Below, in pieces: positions 18,112 through 26,967 of a DNA stretch of 64,000 bases. Source of the stretch: Methylotenera_A sp963701715 (GTDB taxonomy: Bacteria; Pseudomonadota; Gammaproteobacteria; Burkholderiales; Methylophilaceae); contig CAVPAX010000003.1 in assembly GCA_963701715.1 (NCBI GenBank), forward strand, positions 68,323 through 132,322, written 5' to 3'. The notes under the pieces were generated by a model that saw only the letters and a list, made by a program, of their open reading frames with translations, was not told where the DNA came from and searched no databases. Positions within the stretch are counted from its first letter, which is position 1. Each line of letters opens with the position of its first letter. The position numbers and the translations under genes are program-made.

Positions 18112-19029
18112 ATGGCAACGCTGATAGGCATTGATGTCGGCGGCACCAATTTACGTGTTGGTGTATTTTCTAACTTGGCGCTAATAGAAGAAACGCGTTT
18201 TCAGGCAAATTTCTCGCAGTTCTGCAAAGATCATTCACCTAATGAAGCCTGGCAGAAAATACTTAATGTTACTGCCAATGCAATACAGACCGTTATTGCC
18301 AAATATCCAGACGTTGAGACTATTGGCATTGGTTTTCCGGGCTTTATCGACCCAAGCACCCAATTAATTGCACAGTCTCCAAACTTGCCGGGCTTGATCA
18401 ACGTTAACTTGGCGGCTGATTTAAGTCAGCTTATTGGCAAAAAAGTCGTTGTAGAGAACGATGCGAATGCAGCCGCCTATGGCGAATATTGTCTGGCAGG
18501 CAAGCCAGAGGGTGGTCTGATTTATTTAGGTTTGGGTACGGGCGTGGGCGGCGGTCTAATTGTTGACGGCAAAGTTTATTCTGGTCAACATGGCTGCGCG
18601 ATGGAAGTGGGGCATATCATCATCGAACCCAACGGCAGGCAATGCGGCTGTGGCAACCATGGATGCGTTGAGCAATATGCCTCTGCTAGTGGCGTAGCGA
18701 TTAGCTATTTTAACGCCACCCAAAAACAACTCTCTGCGTATCAAATTGCAGAGCTTGTAGGTGAGGGTAATAAAGAAGCGGTGGCGGCGTACGAACTGGC
18801 TGCAAACGCTTTGGCGCAAGTGCTGGCAAGTATTTTAAAGGTGGTCGATGTGCAGACTGTCATCATTGGTGGCGGCATGGCGGGCGCTTGGAATGTTATA
18901 GAAAAATCCTTTAATACCCGCTTGGAAGCTGATCTGATCCCCGTGTTGCGTGGGAAAGTACATGTGCAAATCTCCAAAACAGGTGATGCTGCTGGTATGT
19001 TGGGCGCGGCTATGTTGACTTTGGGCTGA
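18112..19029 (+). CDS. glk: ROK-family glucokinase
   Basis: Phosphorylates glucose with ATP. The 305-residue ROK protein has the N-terminal phosphate loop GIDVGGTNLRVGVF, the catalytic VENDANAAAYGE, GLGTGVGGGLIVDG and the ROK zinc motif with CGCGNHGCVEQYAS. No helix-turn-helix domain is present, so it is a kinase rather than a ROK repressor. The sugar specificity is inferred from its position directly after malQ in the glycogen cluster. Confidence 0.88.
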   Translation: MATLIGIDVGGTNLRVGVFSNLALIEETRFQANFSQFCKDHSPNEAWQKILNVTANAIQTVIAKYPDVETIGIGFPGFIDPSTQLIAQSPNLPGLINVNLAADLSQLIGKKVVVENDANAAAYGEYCLAGKPEGGLIYLGLGTGVGGGLIVDGKVYSGQHGCAMEVGHIIIEPNGRQCGCGNHGCVEQYASASGVAISYFNATQKQLSAYQIAELVGEGNKEAVAAYELAANALAQVLASILKVVDVQTVIIGGGMAGAWNVIEKSFNTRLEADLIPVLRGKVHVQISKTGDAAGMLGAAMLTLG

Positions 19030-19049
19030 TTTGTTTGTAAGTTGCATGT

Positions 19050-19631
19050 GTGAGTAACAACAGCGCAAACACTGCCGCATTTCCAGCACAAATTTTAGCC
19101 GCCTGCGTCTTGTTGCTGGCTAATATGTCTATTTATGGCGCAACCGTTATCAATACCAGCGTGCTACCTGTAAGTGAATACACGCGCATTACCGTCGAAA
19201 CAGATCAAAGTATTGCACATTCGGTGGTTGTTCTTAAAAATCCGGATCGAGTCGTATTGGATTTAAAAAGCACTCCAATAAATCAACCATTAAAGGCATT
19301 GGCAAATAAAGTGTTGCCAAATGATTTTTATATCAAAAAAATACGCGTGGCCAATTTTAAGCAGGGCGTGACGCGTATCGTGGTGGATTTGAAGGCGGAG
19401 GCAAAACCCAAGTTGACCGTTTATAAGCCTGTCGGTGGTTATCAATATCGGCTTGCTTTGGATATTTATCCTCAAGAAAAGGCGAAGAGTAGTGCTGAAA
19501 GCATTGCGGATCAAGAAGTAGATACCGTCGAGGCAGATACTGGTAACCTAAGTAGCAACGGAGCTGGAATCGTTTTAGAACCAAATCCAGTGTTCGAGCC
19601 GGAAGTTGGCGTACCAGGCGATATTGAGTAG
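19050..19631 (+). CDS. Secreted AMIN-domain protein without catalytic domain
   Basis: The 193-residue protein has an N-terminal hydrophobic export segment (about 13-30) and one AMIN domain (about 32-142). A short acidic tail follows. The AMIN domain is clearly paralogous to the N-terminus of AmiC encoded at 21150: both contain LKNPDR(V/L)VLD, a conserved YIK and VANxKxGVxRxxVDLK, and end in LDIYP. AMIN domains target periplasmic proteins to the septum or peptidoglycan. With no amidase domain, this protein may be a regulator or adaptor, or a remnant of a duplicated amidase. The start is GTG 19050. The gene ends 1 bp before the end of convergent queG. Confidence 0.7.
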   Translation: MSNNSANTAAFPAQILAACVLLLANMSIYGATVINTSVLPVSEYTRITVETDQSIAHSVVVLKNPDRVVLDLKSTPINQPLKALANKVLPNDFYIKKIRVANFKQGVTRIVVDLKAEAKPKLTVYKPVGGYQYRLALDIYPQEKAKSSAESIADQEVDTVEADTGNLSSNGAGIVLEPNPVFEPEVGVPGDIE

Positions 19632-19632
19632 T

Positions 19633-20694
19633 TTATTGATGCCGCTGCAGCGCCCATTCCACATGCTCTCTGAGCAGTACATTTTCGTCGTGTTCTCGAG
19701 ACTTCAATGCGTTAATCACTTCGCGGGAGCTTGGTGCGTTGCCCAGCCCCACGGCAATATTACGTAGCCACTGCATATAGCCGATGCGGTAAATCGCGCT
19801 ACCCGCCATTTTTTTGTTGAACTCATCCTCACTCCAGCCAAAGCATTCCACCAAGTTGATGTCATCCAAGCCGTTGCGCACATTAAAATCCGACTCCTGG
19901 GTGATTTCTGCAAATTTGTTCCACGGGCATTCCAATTGACAATCATCGCAGCCGTAAACACGATTGCCAATCAGTGGTCTGAACTCCAATGGAATCGGGC
20001 CTTTCAGCTCGATAGTTAAATAAGATATGCAACGCCTGGCGTCGACTTCATACGGGGCGGTAATGGCGCGGGTAGGGCAGATGTCGATGCAGGCGCTGCA
20101 AGTGCCGCAATGATTGCTGGCTTTTTTGTCGATAGGCAACGGTAAATTAGTATAAATCTCGCCCAGAAAAAACCAGGAGCCGTGGTCTTTGTTAATGAGT
20201 AAAGTATGCTTGCCGCGCCAGCCCAGTCCAGCCTTCTCCGCAAGCGCCACCTCCAGCACCGGTGCGCTGTCCGTGAATACGCGGTATTCGAATGTATCGA
20301 TATTTTCTTTGATTTTATCGCATAGTTTTTGCAGTTTTTGCCGCATGACTTTGTGATAATCGCGACCTAGGGCATAACGCGAAATAAAGGCTTTCTCGCT
20401 ATTTTCAATCGTTTTCCAGCTATCTTTGGCATTGGGCGGTAAATAATCCAGTCGTACAGAAATTATACGCACGGTATTCGGCACTAATTCGGCAGGGCGC
20501 GTACGCTTTGTGCCATGTTTTGCCATATAATCCATGTCACCATGAAAGCCTTTTTTAATCCACGTCTGGTGTTCGGCCTCTGCGCTTGTCAAATCGGTAT
20601 CGGTAATGCCAATTTCGGCAAAGCCCAATTCACGCCCCCAGCGTTTAATGTCAGCCACCAGCGCGGCTAAGTCATTAGTAGAGTTTGAATGCAT
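19633..20694 (-). CDS. queG: Epoxyqueuosine reductase
   Basis: Cobalamin-dependent reductase for the last step of queuosine synthesis in tRNA. The 353-residue product has the N-terminal ELGFAEIGITDTDL, LINKDHGSWFFLGEI, and two [4Fe-4S] motifs CGTCSACIDICPTRAI and CDDCQLECPWNKF. A short HEAT-like C-terminus ends in EHVEWALQRH. The start codon forms half of the ATGCAT palindrome shared with tsaE on the other strand. Confidence 0.95.
   Translation of the reverse strand: MHSNSTNDLAALVADIKRWGRELGFAEIGITDTDLTSAEAEHQTWIKKGFHGDMDYMAKHGTKRTRPAELVPNTVRIISVRLDYLPPNAKDSWKTIENSEKAFISRYALGRDYHKVMRQKLQKLCDKIKENIDTFEYRVFTDSAPVLEVALAEKAGLGWRGKHTLLINKDHGSWFFLGEIYTNLPLPIDKKASNHCGTCSACIDICPTRAITAPYEVDARRCISYLTIELKGPIPLEFRPLIGNRVYGCDDCQLECPWNKFAEITQESDFNVRNGLDDINLVECFGWSEDEFNKKMAGSAIYRIGYMQWLRNIAVGLGNAPSSREVINALKSREHDENVLLREHVEWALQRHQ
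20689..20694. other. ATGCAT palindrome acting as start codon on both strands
   Basis: ATG at 20689-20691 opens tsaE on the plus strand and the complement of CAT at 20692-20694 opens queG on the minus strand, so the two genes overlap by 6 bp at their 5' ends. For tsaE no other start in frame fits the family. For queG the N-terminal length fits the family. Each promoter and ribosome binding site must therefore lie inside the other gene. Confidence 0.75.
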
Positions 20695-21168
20695 AGTGGC
20701 AATGATATTACACTTGAATTAAATGACGAAGCAGCAACTTTGGCCTGCGGAGCGCATTTTGCACATACTTTGCTGCCTGGTCTGGTGGTGTATTTACACG
20801 GTGATTTAGGCGCGGGAAAGACCACCTTTGTGCGCGGTGTTTTGCATGGATTAGGTCATGCCGGAAAAGTCAAAAGTCCGACATATACTCTGGTCGAACC
20901 CTACGATATTGAACTTAATAACAATTTTAAATGTCAACTATATCACTTTGATTTATATCGTTTTATAAGTGAAGATGAATGGGATGCGGCAGGTTTCAGA
21001 GATTATTTTAACCAGCAAAGTATTTGCATGATTGAGTGGCCGGAAAAAGCATCGCACGTGTTGCCAGAATCAGATATTCACATACATCTTTCAATGTTTA
21101 AAGAAGCGCGTAAAATTCAGTTTTCGGCAAGCTCGCAAATAGGTAAAGAATGCTTAAAAAAACTCTAA
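20689..21168 (+). CDS. tsaE: tRNA threonylcarbamoyladenosine biosynthesis ATPase TsaE
   Basis: P-loop ATPase of the TsaBDE complex that makes t6A37 in ANN-decoding tRNAs. The 159-residue product has YLHGDLGAGKTTFVRG (Walker A), KSPTYTLVEPY, YHFDLYR and ICMIEWPEKA, all standard for the family. Its 3' end overlaps amiC by 19 bp. The tsaE-amiC pair is common in proteobacteria. Confidence 0.95.
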   Translation: MHSGNDITLELNDEAATLACGAHFAHTLLPGLVVYLHGDLGAGKTTFVRGVLHGLGHAGKVKSPTYTLVEPYDIELNNNFKCQLYHFDLYRFISEDEWDAAGFRDYFNQQSICMIEWPEKASHVLPESDIHIHLSMFKEARKIQFSASSQIGKECLKKL

Positions 21169-22517
21169 TACTACTTGCATTTATCAGTATTTCATTAATA
21201 ACTTCAATTAGTTACGCTGCAAACACCATCACGGCTGCACGTGTGTGGCCAGCGGATGATTACACGCGTATTGCGCTGGAGTCGACCGCACCGATTAAAT
21301 ATCAGCTTATCATCTTAAAAAACCCGGACCGATTGGTGCTGGATATTGAGGATATAGAGCTTACTCCGGTACTTAAAGCGCTTTCAGATAAAATTCTATC
21401 GGGTGACCCGTATATTAAACAAGTGCGGGTAGCCAATTACAAGCCGGGCGTAGTGCGTGTGGCTGTCGACCTGAAAGGCGAGGTGAAGTCTAATCTGTTT
21501 GCACTTGCGCCTGCCGGTGATTACAAACATCGTTTGGTACTGGATATTTATCCGCTACAAGACGAGCTGATGGCGATGCTGGATAAAAGAAATAACGAAA
21601 CAAACCAGCAAAAACCAGTTATCGAGCCGCTACCATCCAATACTGGCACGGCCGATGGAGTTGCCGCTGAGTCGGTTGCCGGGCCGCTTGATGTGAATAT
21701 ACCCAGTCCAACTGCTCAGCCAGAGGTCGCAACCAAACCTGTTGATACAACAGCAGCCACGACGCCAGAAACAAGTAAACCTATCACGAATAAAGATGAT
21801 GGTCGTTTAATCACGATTGCTATTGATGCTGGACATGGTGGCGAAGACCCTGGTGCGCGCGGCGCAAATGGCAGCCATGAAAAAAATATTACCCTAACCA
21901 TAGCAAAGAAATTGAAAGAAAAAATTGATGCAGAGCATAATATGCGTGGAGTCCTGACGCGTGATGGCGATTATTTTATTCCGCTGCATACACGTGTGGT
22001 CAAGGCGCGCAAACTTAAAGCGGATTTATTTGTTTCTATTCATGCAGATGCCTTTACCAATCAGTCGGCGCGCGGTTCTTCGGTGTTCGCTTTGTCGGAA
22101 AAAGGTGCTACCAGCGCCAGTGCCCGTTATCTGGCTAAAAAAGAAAATGAATCCGATTTAATCGGCGGTGTAAGTCTGGATGACAAAGATCCGGTGTTGG
22201 CGAAAACTTTGCTGGATTTATCGCAAACCGCAACAATCAACGATAGCCTAAAGCTGGGCAAAGCTGTGTTGGGACATATTGGTGAAGTCAACAAGTTGCA
22301 CAAACCTCGTGTCGAACAAGCCGGCTTTGCTGTGCTGAAATCGCCAGATATCCCGTCGATACTGGTTGAGACGGCATTTATCAGCAACCCGGAAGAGGAG
22401 CGAAAACTTAACGACAGCGATCATCAGGATAAACTGGTCGATTCCATTTTAAGCGGTATTAAAAAGTATTTCGCCAGCAATCCTGCTCTTGCAAAAACTA
22501 AAGTAGCGAAAGAATAA
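21150..22517 (+). CDS. amiC: N-acetylmuramoyl-L-alanine amidase (AMIN + Amidase_3)
   Basis: Periplasmic zinc amidase that splits septal peptidoglycan during cell separation. The 455-residue product has a signal peptide (MLKKTLILLAFISISLITS, ending in YAA), an AMIN domain (about 24-135), a Pro/Thr-rich linker (about 150-220) and an Amidase_3 domain. Zinc ligands lie in IDAGHGGEDPGARG and VSIHADAF, and the catalytic Glu is in ILVETAFISNPEEE. The long helix that keeps the active site closed until activated (SARYLAKKENESD region) is present. Overlap with tsaE suggests coupled translation. Confidence 0.93.
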   Translation: MLKKTLILLAFISISLITSISYAANTITAARVWPADDYTRIALESTAPIKYQLIILKNPDRLVLDIEDIELTPVLKALSDKILSGDPYIKQVRVANYKPGVVRVAVDLKGEVKSNLFALAPAGDYKHRLVLDIYPLQDELMAMLDKRNNETNQQKPVIEPLPSNTGTADGVAAESVAGPLDVNIPSPTAQPEVATKPVDTTAATTPETSKPITNKDDGRLITIAIDAGHGGEDPGARGANGSHEKNITLTIAKKLKEKIDAEHNMRGVLTRDGDYFIPLHTRVVKARKLKADLFVSIHADAFTNQSARGSSVFALSEKGATSASARYLAKKENESDLIGGVSLDDKDPVLAKTLLDLSQTATINDSLKLGKAVLGHIGEVNKLHKPRVEQAGFAVLKSPDIPSILVETAFISNPEEERKLNDSDHQDKLVDSILSGIKKYFASNPALAKTKVAKE

Positions 22518-22521
22518 GTGC

Positions 22522-23316
22522 TTATTTATGTTTATATCCGGTTTTAGTTACTAGCCACTGTACCAGCCATGGAAAAAACACATGGTTCCAGTAAATCAGT
22601 TTTGTCATAAACGGAGTGATAATCAGTTTTTTATTGCGCTCAACACCGCGCACTAAAGCCACACCAACATCCTCGACGTTTAGTTTTGGAATAATAATGG
22701 CAATACCTGGTTCGCGTTCGGCACTGCCGGGATTGTGCTCCCAATAAGGTGATTTCACACTGGCAGATTCATACAGTATCACGTTAATGTTTGTATTGTC
22801 TAAATCTGCCCGCAAGGCCTGTGTAAATCCGCGTATCGCCCAGCGCGCGGCAATGTAAGCAGTCGCGCCAGGCCACACAAAACGAGAAGCCACAGAGCTG
22901 ACATTGACGATATGGCCGCTGTTTCTCTTTAGCATGGCGGCCAGAAACGCATGTGTGACATTAAAAGCCGCAAAATAAGGCACCGCCATCATTTCCACCG
23001 CTTCTGCTGGTGTGGTTTCATCTACAAATCGCCATTTTCCTGCGCCAGCGTTGTTTACAATCACGTCGGGCGTACCAAACTGCTGTGTAATTTTTACAGC
23101 GATTTTGGCGACTGCATCCGCATCTTTTAAATCTACTGAAAAAGCATGCGCCTCACCACCTATTGCATTGATTACGCCTACCACACGGTCCAGCTCAATT
23201 TGATTTCTCGCCAGCAAAACCAAACGTCCGCCGGCTTTTGCCATGGCTTTTGCAATCGCCTCACCCATGCCGCTGGATGCGCCCGTGACCAATACCAGTT
23301 TGCCATTGATGTTCAT
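22522..23316 (-). CDS. Short-chain dehydrogenase/reductase with YxxxR in place of YxxxK
   Basis: The 264-residue classical SDR has the cofactor motif TGASSGMGEAIAKA and VNNAGAGKW. The catalytic Ser is in VNVSSVAS (about 141) and Tyr154 is in TAYIAARWAIRGF. The position of the usual catalytic Lys is Arg158 (codon CGC), while the flanking sequence is otherwise typical. The C-terminus carries a hydrophobic segment (about 240-258), so membrane association is possible. The substrate is unknown. A good ribosome binding site (GGGAGC) precedes the ATG. It converges with amiC. Confidence 0.85.
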   Translation of the reverse strand: MNINGKLVLVTGASSGMGEAIAKAMAKAGGRLVLLARNQIELDRVVGVINAIGGEAHAFSVDLKDADAVAKIAVKITQQFGTPDVIVNNAGAGKWRFVDETTPAEAVEMMAVPYFAAFNVTHAFLAAMLKRNSGHIVNVSSVASRFVWPGATAYIAARWAIRGFTQALRADLDNTNINVILYESASVKSPYWEHNPGSAEREPGIAIIIPKLNVEDVGVALVRGVERNKKLIITPFMTKLIYWNHVFFPWLVQWLVTKTGYKHK

Positions 23317-23404
23317 AATGAGCTCCCTTGCAAAATGATGAGTTTAGTACTATTTATGTTGCTGTAAAAGAGATGCTATGTCGTATTGCAGGTAAAATAT
23401 CGTA

Positions 23405-25213
23405 ATGCAAATACGTCTTTTACCAGACCAGCTTATAAGTCAAATCGCCGCAGGCGAAGTGGTAGAACGTCCTGCTTCTGCGCTGAAAGAATTGCTGGAA
23501 AACAGTCTGGATGCGGGTAGTACTGAGATTCAAGTTTCGCTCATGCAAGGCGGTGTTAAGCAGCTAAGGGTTGCAGATAACGGCAGCGGCATTGCGCAGG
23601 ATGATTTAGCCATGGCTCTCACACGTCACGCCACCAGTAAAATCGCTACGCTGGAAGATTTAGAATCAGTTGCCAGTTTAGGTTTTCGTGGCGAAGCACT
23701 GGCAAGCATCGCGTCAGTCTCACGCACGACCATTTCAAGCCGCTCTCAGGCTACAAAACACGCGTGGCGTATTGCCTCAGAAGGCTGTGAGATAGCGCCT
23801 CTTGAGCCTGCTGCATTGGATGCCGGTACGATAATCGAAGTCAACGATTTATATTTCAACACGCCTGCGCGTCGCAAGTTCTTAAAAACAGAAGCCACCG
23901 AGTTTGGGCATTGCGAAGAAGCTTTTAGTCGTGTTGCGCTTTCACGACCGGACGTGACGTTTATGCTGCAACATAATAGTAGAGTTTTAAGTCGCTATAT
24001 TGCAAGCGAGCCAAGCAAACGTTTCTCGGAAGTTTTGGGGGAAGAATTCGCATCGGAAAGCATCAGCATAGATGAGCAGGCAGCAGGCCTGCGTCTGTGG
24101 GGCATGGTGGCTAAGCCCACGTTTAACCGCAATAGCCGCGATACGCAGTATGTGTACGTCAATGGCCGCTTTGTGCGTGATAAGTTGATTGCACACGCCA
24201 TCCGCCAGGCCTATCAGGATGTGCTGCATCACGAACGTCATCCAGCGTATGTGCTGTTTTTAGAGCTTGACCCAAACCTGGTTGATGTGAATGTGCATCC
24301 AGCCAAAACCGAAGTGCGGTTTAGGGATGGGCAAGCCATTCACCGTTTTATTTTTCATTCGCTACATAAAGCGCTTGCCACTCCTACCGGCGCTGTGGCT
24401 ACGGAGCAGGCGCCGCACAATCCATTCAGTACGCCCATGGCTTCGCTTAACTATCCTTCATACCAGTCACAAATTAACTTAACGGCAAACCAGTCCAATA
24501 GTTTTTATGAAGCCTTGTTTGGAAACGTGCAAAAAAATGCTCAAGCAGATGCCCTGCAAGTCAATATCCATGAGGCTCCTGGCAATGCTATTTCAGAGGG
24601 AAATGCTTATTCAAATGATTTTCCGTTAGGCTTTGCAGTTGCGCAGATTCATGGTGTATACGTGCTGGCGCAGAACGCGCAAGGCTTGGTGGTGGTAGAT
24701 ATGCATGCCGCACACGAGCGCATTATGTACGAAAAGCTCAAAAATGCGCTAGACCGGAAAAGCGTCGCTATGCAGCCTTTGCTGATTCCTGTGAGTTTCA
24801 ATGCAGATAAACTGGAAGTATCTACTGTGCAGGAAGTGCTTGCCAGTAACGATGCTAGTTTGCAACAACTCGGTTTTGATATCGCCATACTTTCACCTGC
24901 CACACTGGCAGTGCGCGCGGTGCCATCTTTGCTAAAGGATGCCGATGTCGTGTCTTTGGCGCGCAATGTGCTGCGTGATTTGCGTGAATACGGCGTCAGC
25001 AGGGTGCTTATAGAGCGTAGAAACGAGCTGCTTGGCACGATGGCCTGTCATGCTGCCGTGCGTGCGAATCGCAGTCTCACCATTCCGGAAATGAACGCTT
25101 TGCTACGCGATATGGAAGCCACAGAGCGCTCTGGGCAATGTAACCATGGACGTCCCACCTGGTTTCAGGTGAGCATGGCTGATTTGGATAAGATGTTCAT
25201 GCGCGGGAAATGA
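23405..25213 (+). CDS. mutL: DNA mismatch repair protein MutL, endonuclease type
   Basis: The 602-residue product has the GHKL ATPase domain (LLENSLDAGSTEI, DNGSGI, GFRGEALASIASVS) and FNTPARRKFLK. The C-terminal dimerisation domain carries the metal-binding endonuclease motif DMHAAHERIMYE (from Asp432), an ACHAAVRA element and CNHGRPTWF. These are the motifs of nicking MutL proteins found where MutH is absent. The gene diverges from the SDR gene. In many betaproteobacteria miaA follows mutL directly. Here miaA is 2.3 kb away, separated by the K+ channel pair. Confidence 0.95.
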   Translation: MQIRLLPDQLISQIAAGEVVERPASALKELLENSLDAGSTEIQVSLMQGGVKQLRVADNGSGIAQDDLAMALTRHATSKIATLEDLESVASLGFRGEALASIASVSRTTISSRSQATKHAWRIASEGCEIAPLEPAALDAGTIIEVNDLYFNTPARRKFLKTEATEFGHCEEAFSRVALSRPDVTFMLQHNSRVLSRYIASEPSKRFSEVLGEEFASESISIDEQAAGLRLWGMVAKPTFNRNSRDTQYVYVNGRFVRDKLIAHAIRQAYQDVLHHERHPAYVLFLELDPNLVDVNVHPAKTEVRFRDGQAIHRFIFHSLHKALATPTGAVATEQAPHNPFSTPMASLNYPSYQSQINLTANQSNSFYEALFGNVQKNAQADALQVNIHEAPGNAISEGNAYSNDFPLGFAVAQIHGVYVLAQNAQGLVVVDMHAAHERIMYEKLKNALDRKSVAMQPLLIPVSFNADKLEVSTVQEVLASNDASLQQLGFDIAILSPATLAVRAVPSLLKDADVVSLARNVLRDLREYGVSRVLIERRNELLGTMACHAAVRANRSLTIPEMNALLRDMEATERSGQCNHGRPTWFQVSMADLDKMFMRGK

Positions 25214-25248
25214 CGTAGACTACAGTTTGATTTTGCCAAACGTTTTTG

Positions 25249-26931
25249 CTAAGCCTTCAACCAGCGCCAAATAAGGGTATCCGGAACTACTATTCCGTCG
25301 ACGACGTAAGTCAGTTCTTTGTGGATGTTTAACAACTTCGGCTGGGTGGATTTTGCCAAAGGTCTTCCGCAGAAAAGAATCTGGTCGCCTTCGTTAACGA
25401 CAATGGTTCCCGCCGGTAATAGCATTGGCTCGTTATTGCGTAATAGCATCAGGGGAACGGCCTCTAAATGCTCCTGGCGATTAGCTGGATCTTGCGTCAG
25501 GTTTGCTAAAGACACTGGATGATTCTGCTGGAGGAATGCAACAACAGCCGGCGCATTTTTAGTATTAATCGTAATAGCCCAAGTTTCAGGTACGGTCTCG
25601 CCCACAACCGAAACCAGGTGACTTACCAGTGCATTTGCCCAGGCATTGCTTTGATTGCGGGCTAATGCCAAAAATTGCGCCAGCAGTGGTGAAATCATAT
25701 GAGCTAGACATTCATGCGCAATAATGTCGTGCGGCTGCATGGTAATGTTGGCATCAAACTTTTTGAATAATGCGTTATTGTGCCGACGGTTTTTGCGCAC
25801 AACCACAAACAGCTTCGGGTTAAGCTCGTAGGCAGTCATGACAATCGATAGGTTATTGATGTCATTGTCTGTACCGGCAACAATGCCTACAGCATCTTTA
25901 ACACCGGCTTCTATTAAGGTTTTTGCTTCTGTACCGCTGCCCAGTATGCAGTTTTCACAGCCGGTGAGTTCTGGCGAGGCCTCAATGATGGTAGTGGTAA
26001 TGCGTTCGCGTTCTAGATTTTTAATGACAGATTTCCCAAAACGTCCATAACCGCACACGATCCATCTGCCTACTGGCGGACATTCTGGTGGCGGGAGAGT
26101 ATCGCCTGGCACGTCGGTGAGCCATTCATGCAGAATATATGAGCCAATTGCATGTACACGCATGGCCAGTTGTTCGCCAAATAAAACGTAAGGGTTGATA
26201 ATATGATCGGTACCAAAAGACGCCATATTGGCTGCAATGTCATCCCGTTCGGCACGTGCCAGTACGGGTAAATTCGGATTCATAAGCTTAACCGCCACTG
26301 CAATGGCGAGGTTGGTCTGATCGTTATCTGTAAGCGTGACTACGCCACTGCATAAGGGGTGATGTATACCCGCATTAATCAGCGTATCAGGCAGTTTGGC
26401 ATCGGCGCATAGGCTTGGAATCACATTTTTGGTGTCACTCAGCTCCAGTTCATTGAGTCTCTCCTGCATGGACTCCACTACGACCACGCGCATGCCTTTA
26501 TCATCCAATGCTTTTGTTAATACGCTGGCAGATTCACCATAACTGCATAAGATATAAAAAGGCTCCTGAAGGATGCGCACGCTTTTGGCAAAGCGCTCTG
26601 TGGTTATTGCCTGGCGCAGTGCTGTATCCTGCAGCAGCGTGATGATTTTACCCAAGGCATAAAACCAAGGGATCACGGTCAGGTAGATAGAAAATGTCAG
26701 CCAAAGGCGTTGTTCATGGCTGTACGGATAAGGAATTTCACCAAAACCAATGGTTGTTGCCGTGTAACTGATGACATAAAAAGCCTGGAATATGCTCATA
26801 TGCCAAGGATTGCCCTTATCATCAACGCCCGGCATTAGCGTGAGTCCGATAATTGCGATAGCAAAGCTGATGATAATTGTGATTAAGGGCCGCCGAAGGC
26901 GACGCAAAATCAGGAAAAGAATATTATTCAT
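25249..26931 (-). CDS. Potassium channel family protein with two RCK/TrkA-N domains
   Basis: The 560-residue protein has two N-terminal membrane helices (about 13-33 and 74-95) around a pore loop with TTIGFGEIP (59-67). The selectivity filter is therefore TIGFGE rather than the classic TVGYGD. Two Rossmann-type RCK domains follow: a first with the degenerate loop YILCSYGES and a second with WIVCGYGRFGKSVIKNL. This resembles NAD- or nucleotide-gated K+ channels of the Kch/MthK type. It lies 36 bp downstream of a small membrane protein gene on the same strand, probably an operon. Confidence 0.82.
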   Translation of the reverse strand: MNNILFLILRRLRRPLITIIISFAIAIIGLTLMPGVDDKGNPWHMSIFQAFYVISYTATTIGFGEIPYPYSHEQRLWLTFSIYLTVIPWFYALGKIITLLQDTALRQAITTERFAKSVRILQEPFYILCSYGESASVLTKALDDKGMRVVVVESMQERLNELELSDTKNVIPSLCADAKLPDTLINAGIHHPLCSGVVTLTDNDQTNLAIAVAVKLMNPNLPVLARAERDDIAANMASFGTDHIINPYVLFGEQLAMRVHAIGSYILHEWLTDVPGDTLPPPECPPVGRWIVCGYGRFGKSVIKNLERERITTTIIEASPELTGCENCILGSGTEAKTLIEAGVKDAVGIVAGTDNDINNLSIVMTAYELNPKLFVVVRKNRRHNNALFKKFDANITMQPHDIIAHECLAHMISPLLAQFLALARNQSNAWANALVSHLVSVVGETVPETWAITINTKNAPAVVAFLQQNHPVSLANLTQDPANRQEHLEAVPLMLLRNNEPMLLPAGTIVVNEGDQILFCGRPLAKSTQPKLLNIHKELTYVVDGIVVPDTLIWRWLKA

Positions 26932-26967
26932 CTCAGTTGTTGCTTTAAATATTCAGAAACATGCGCA

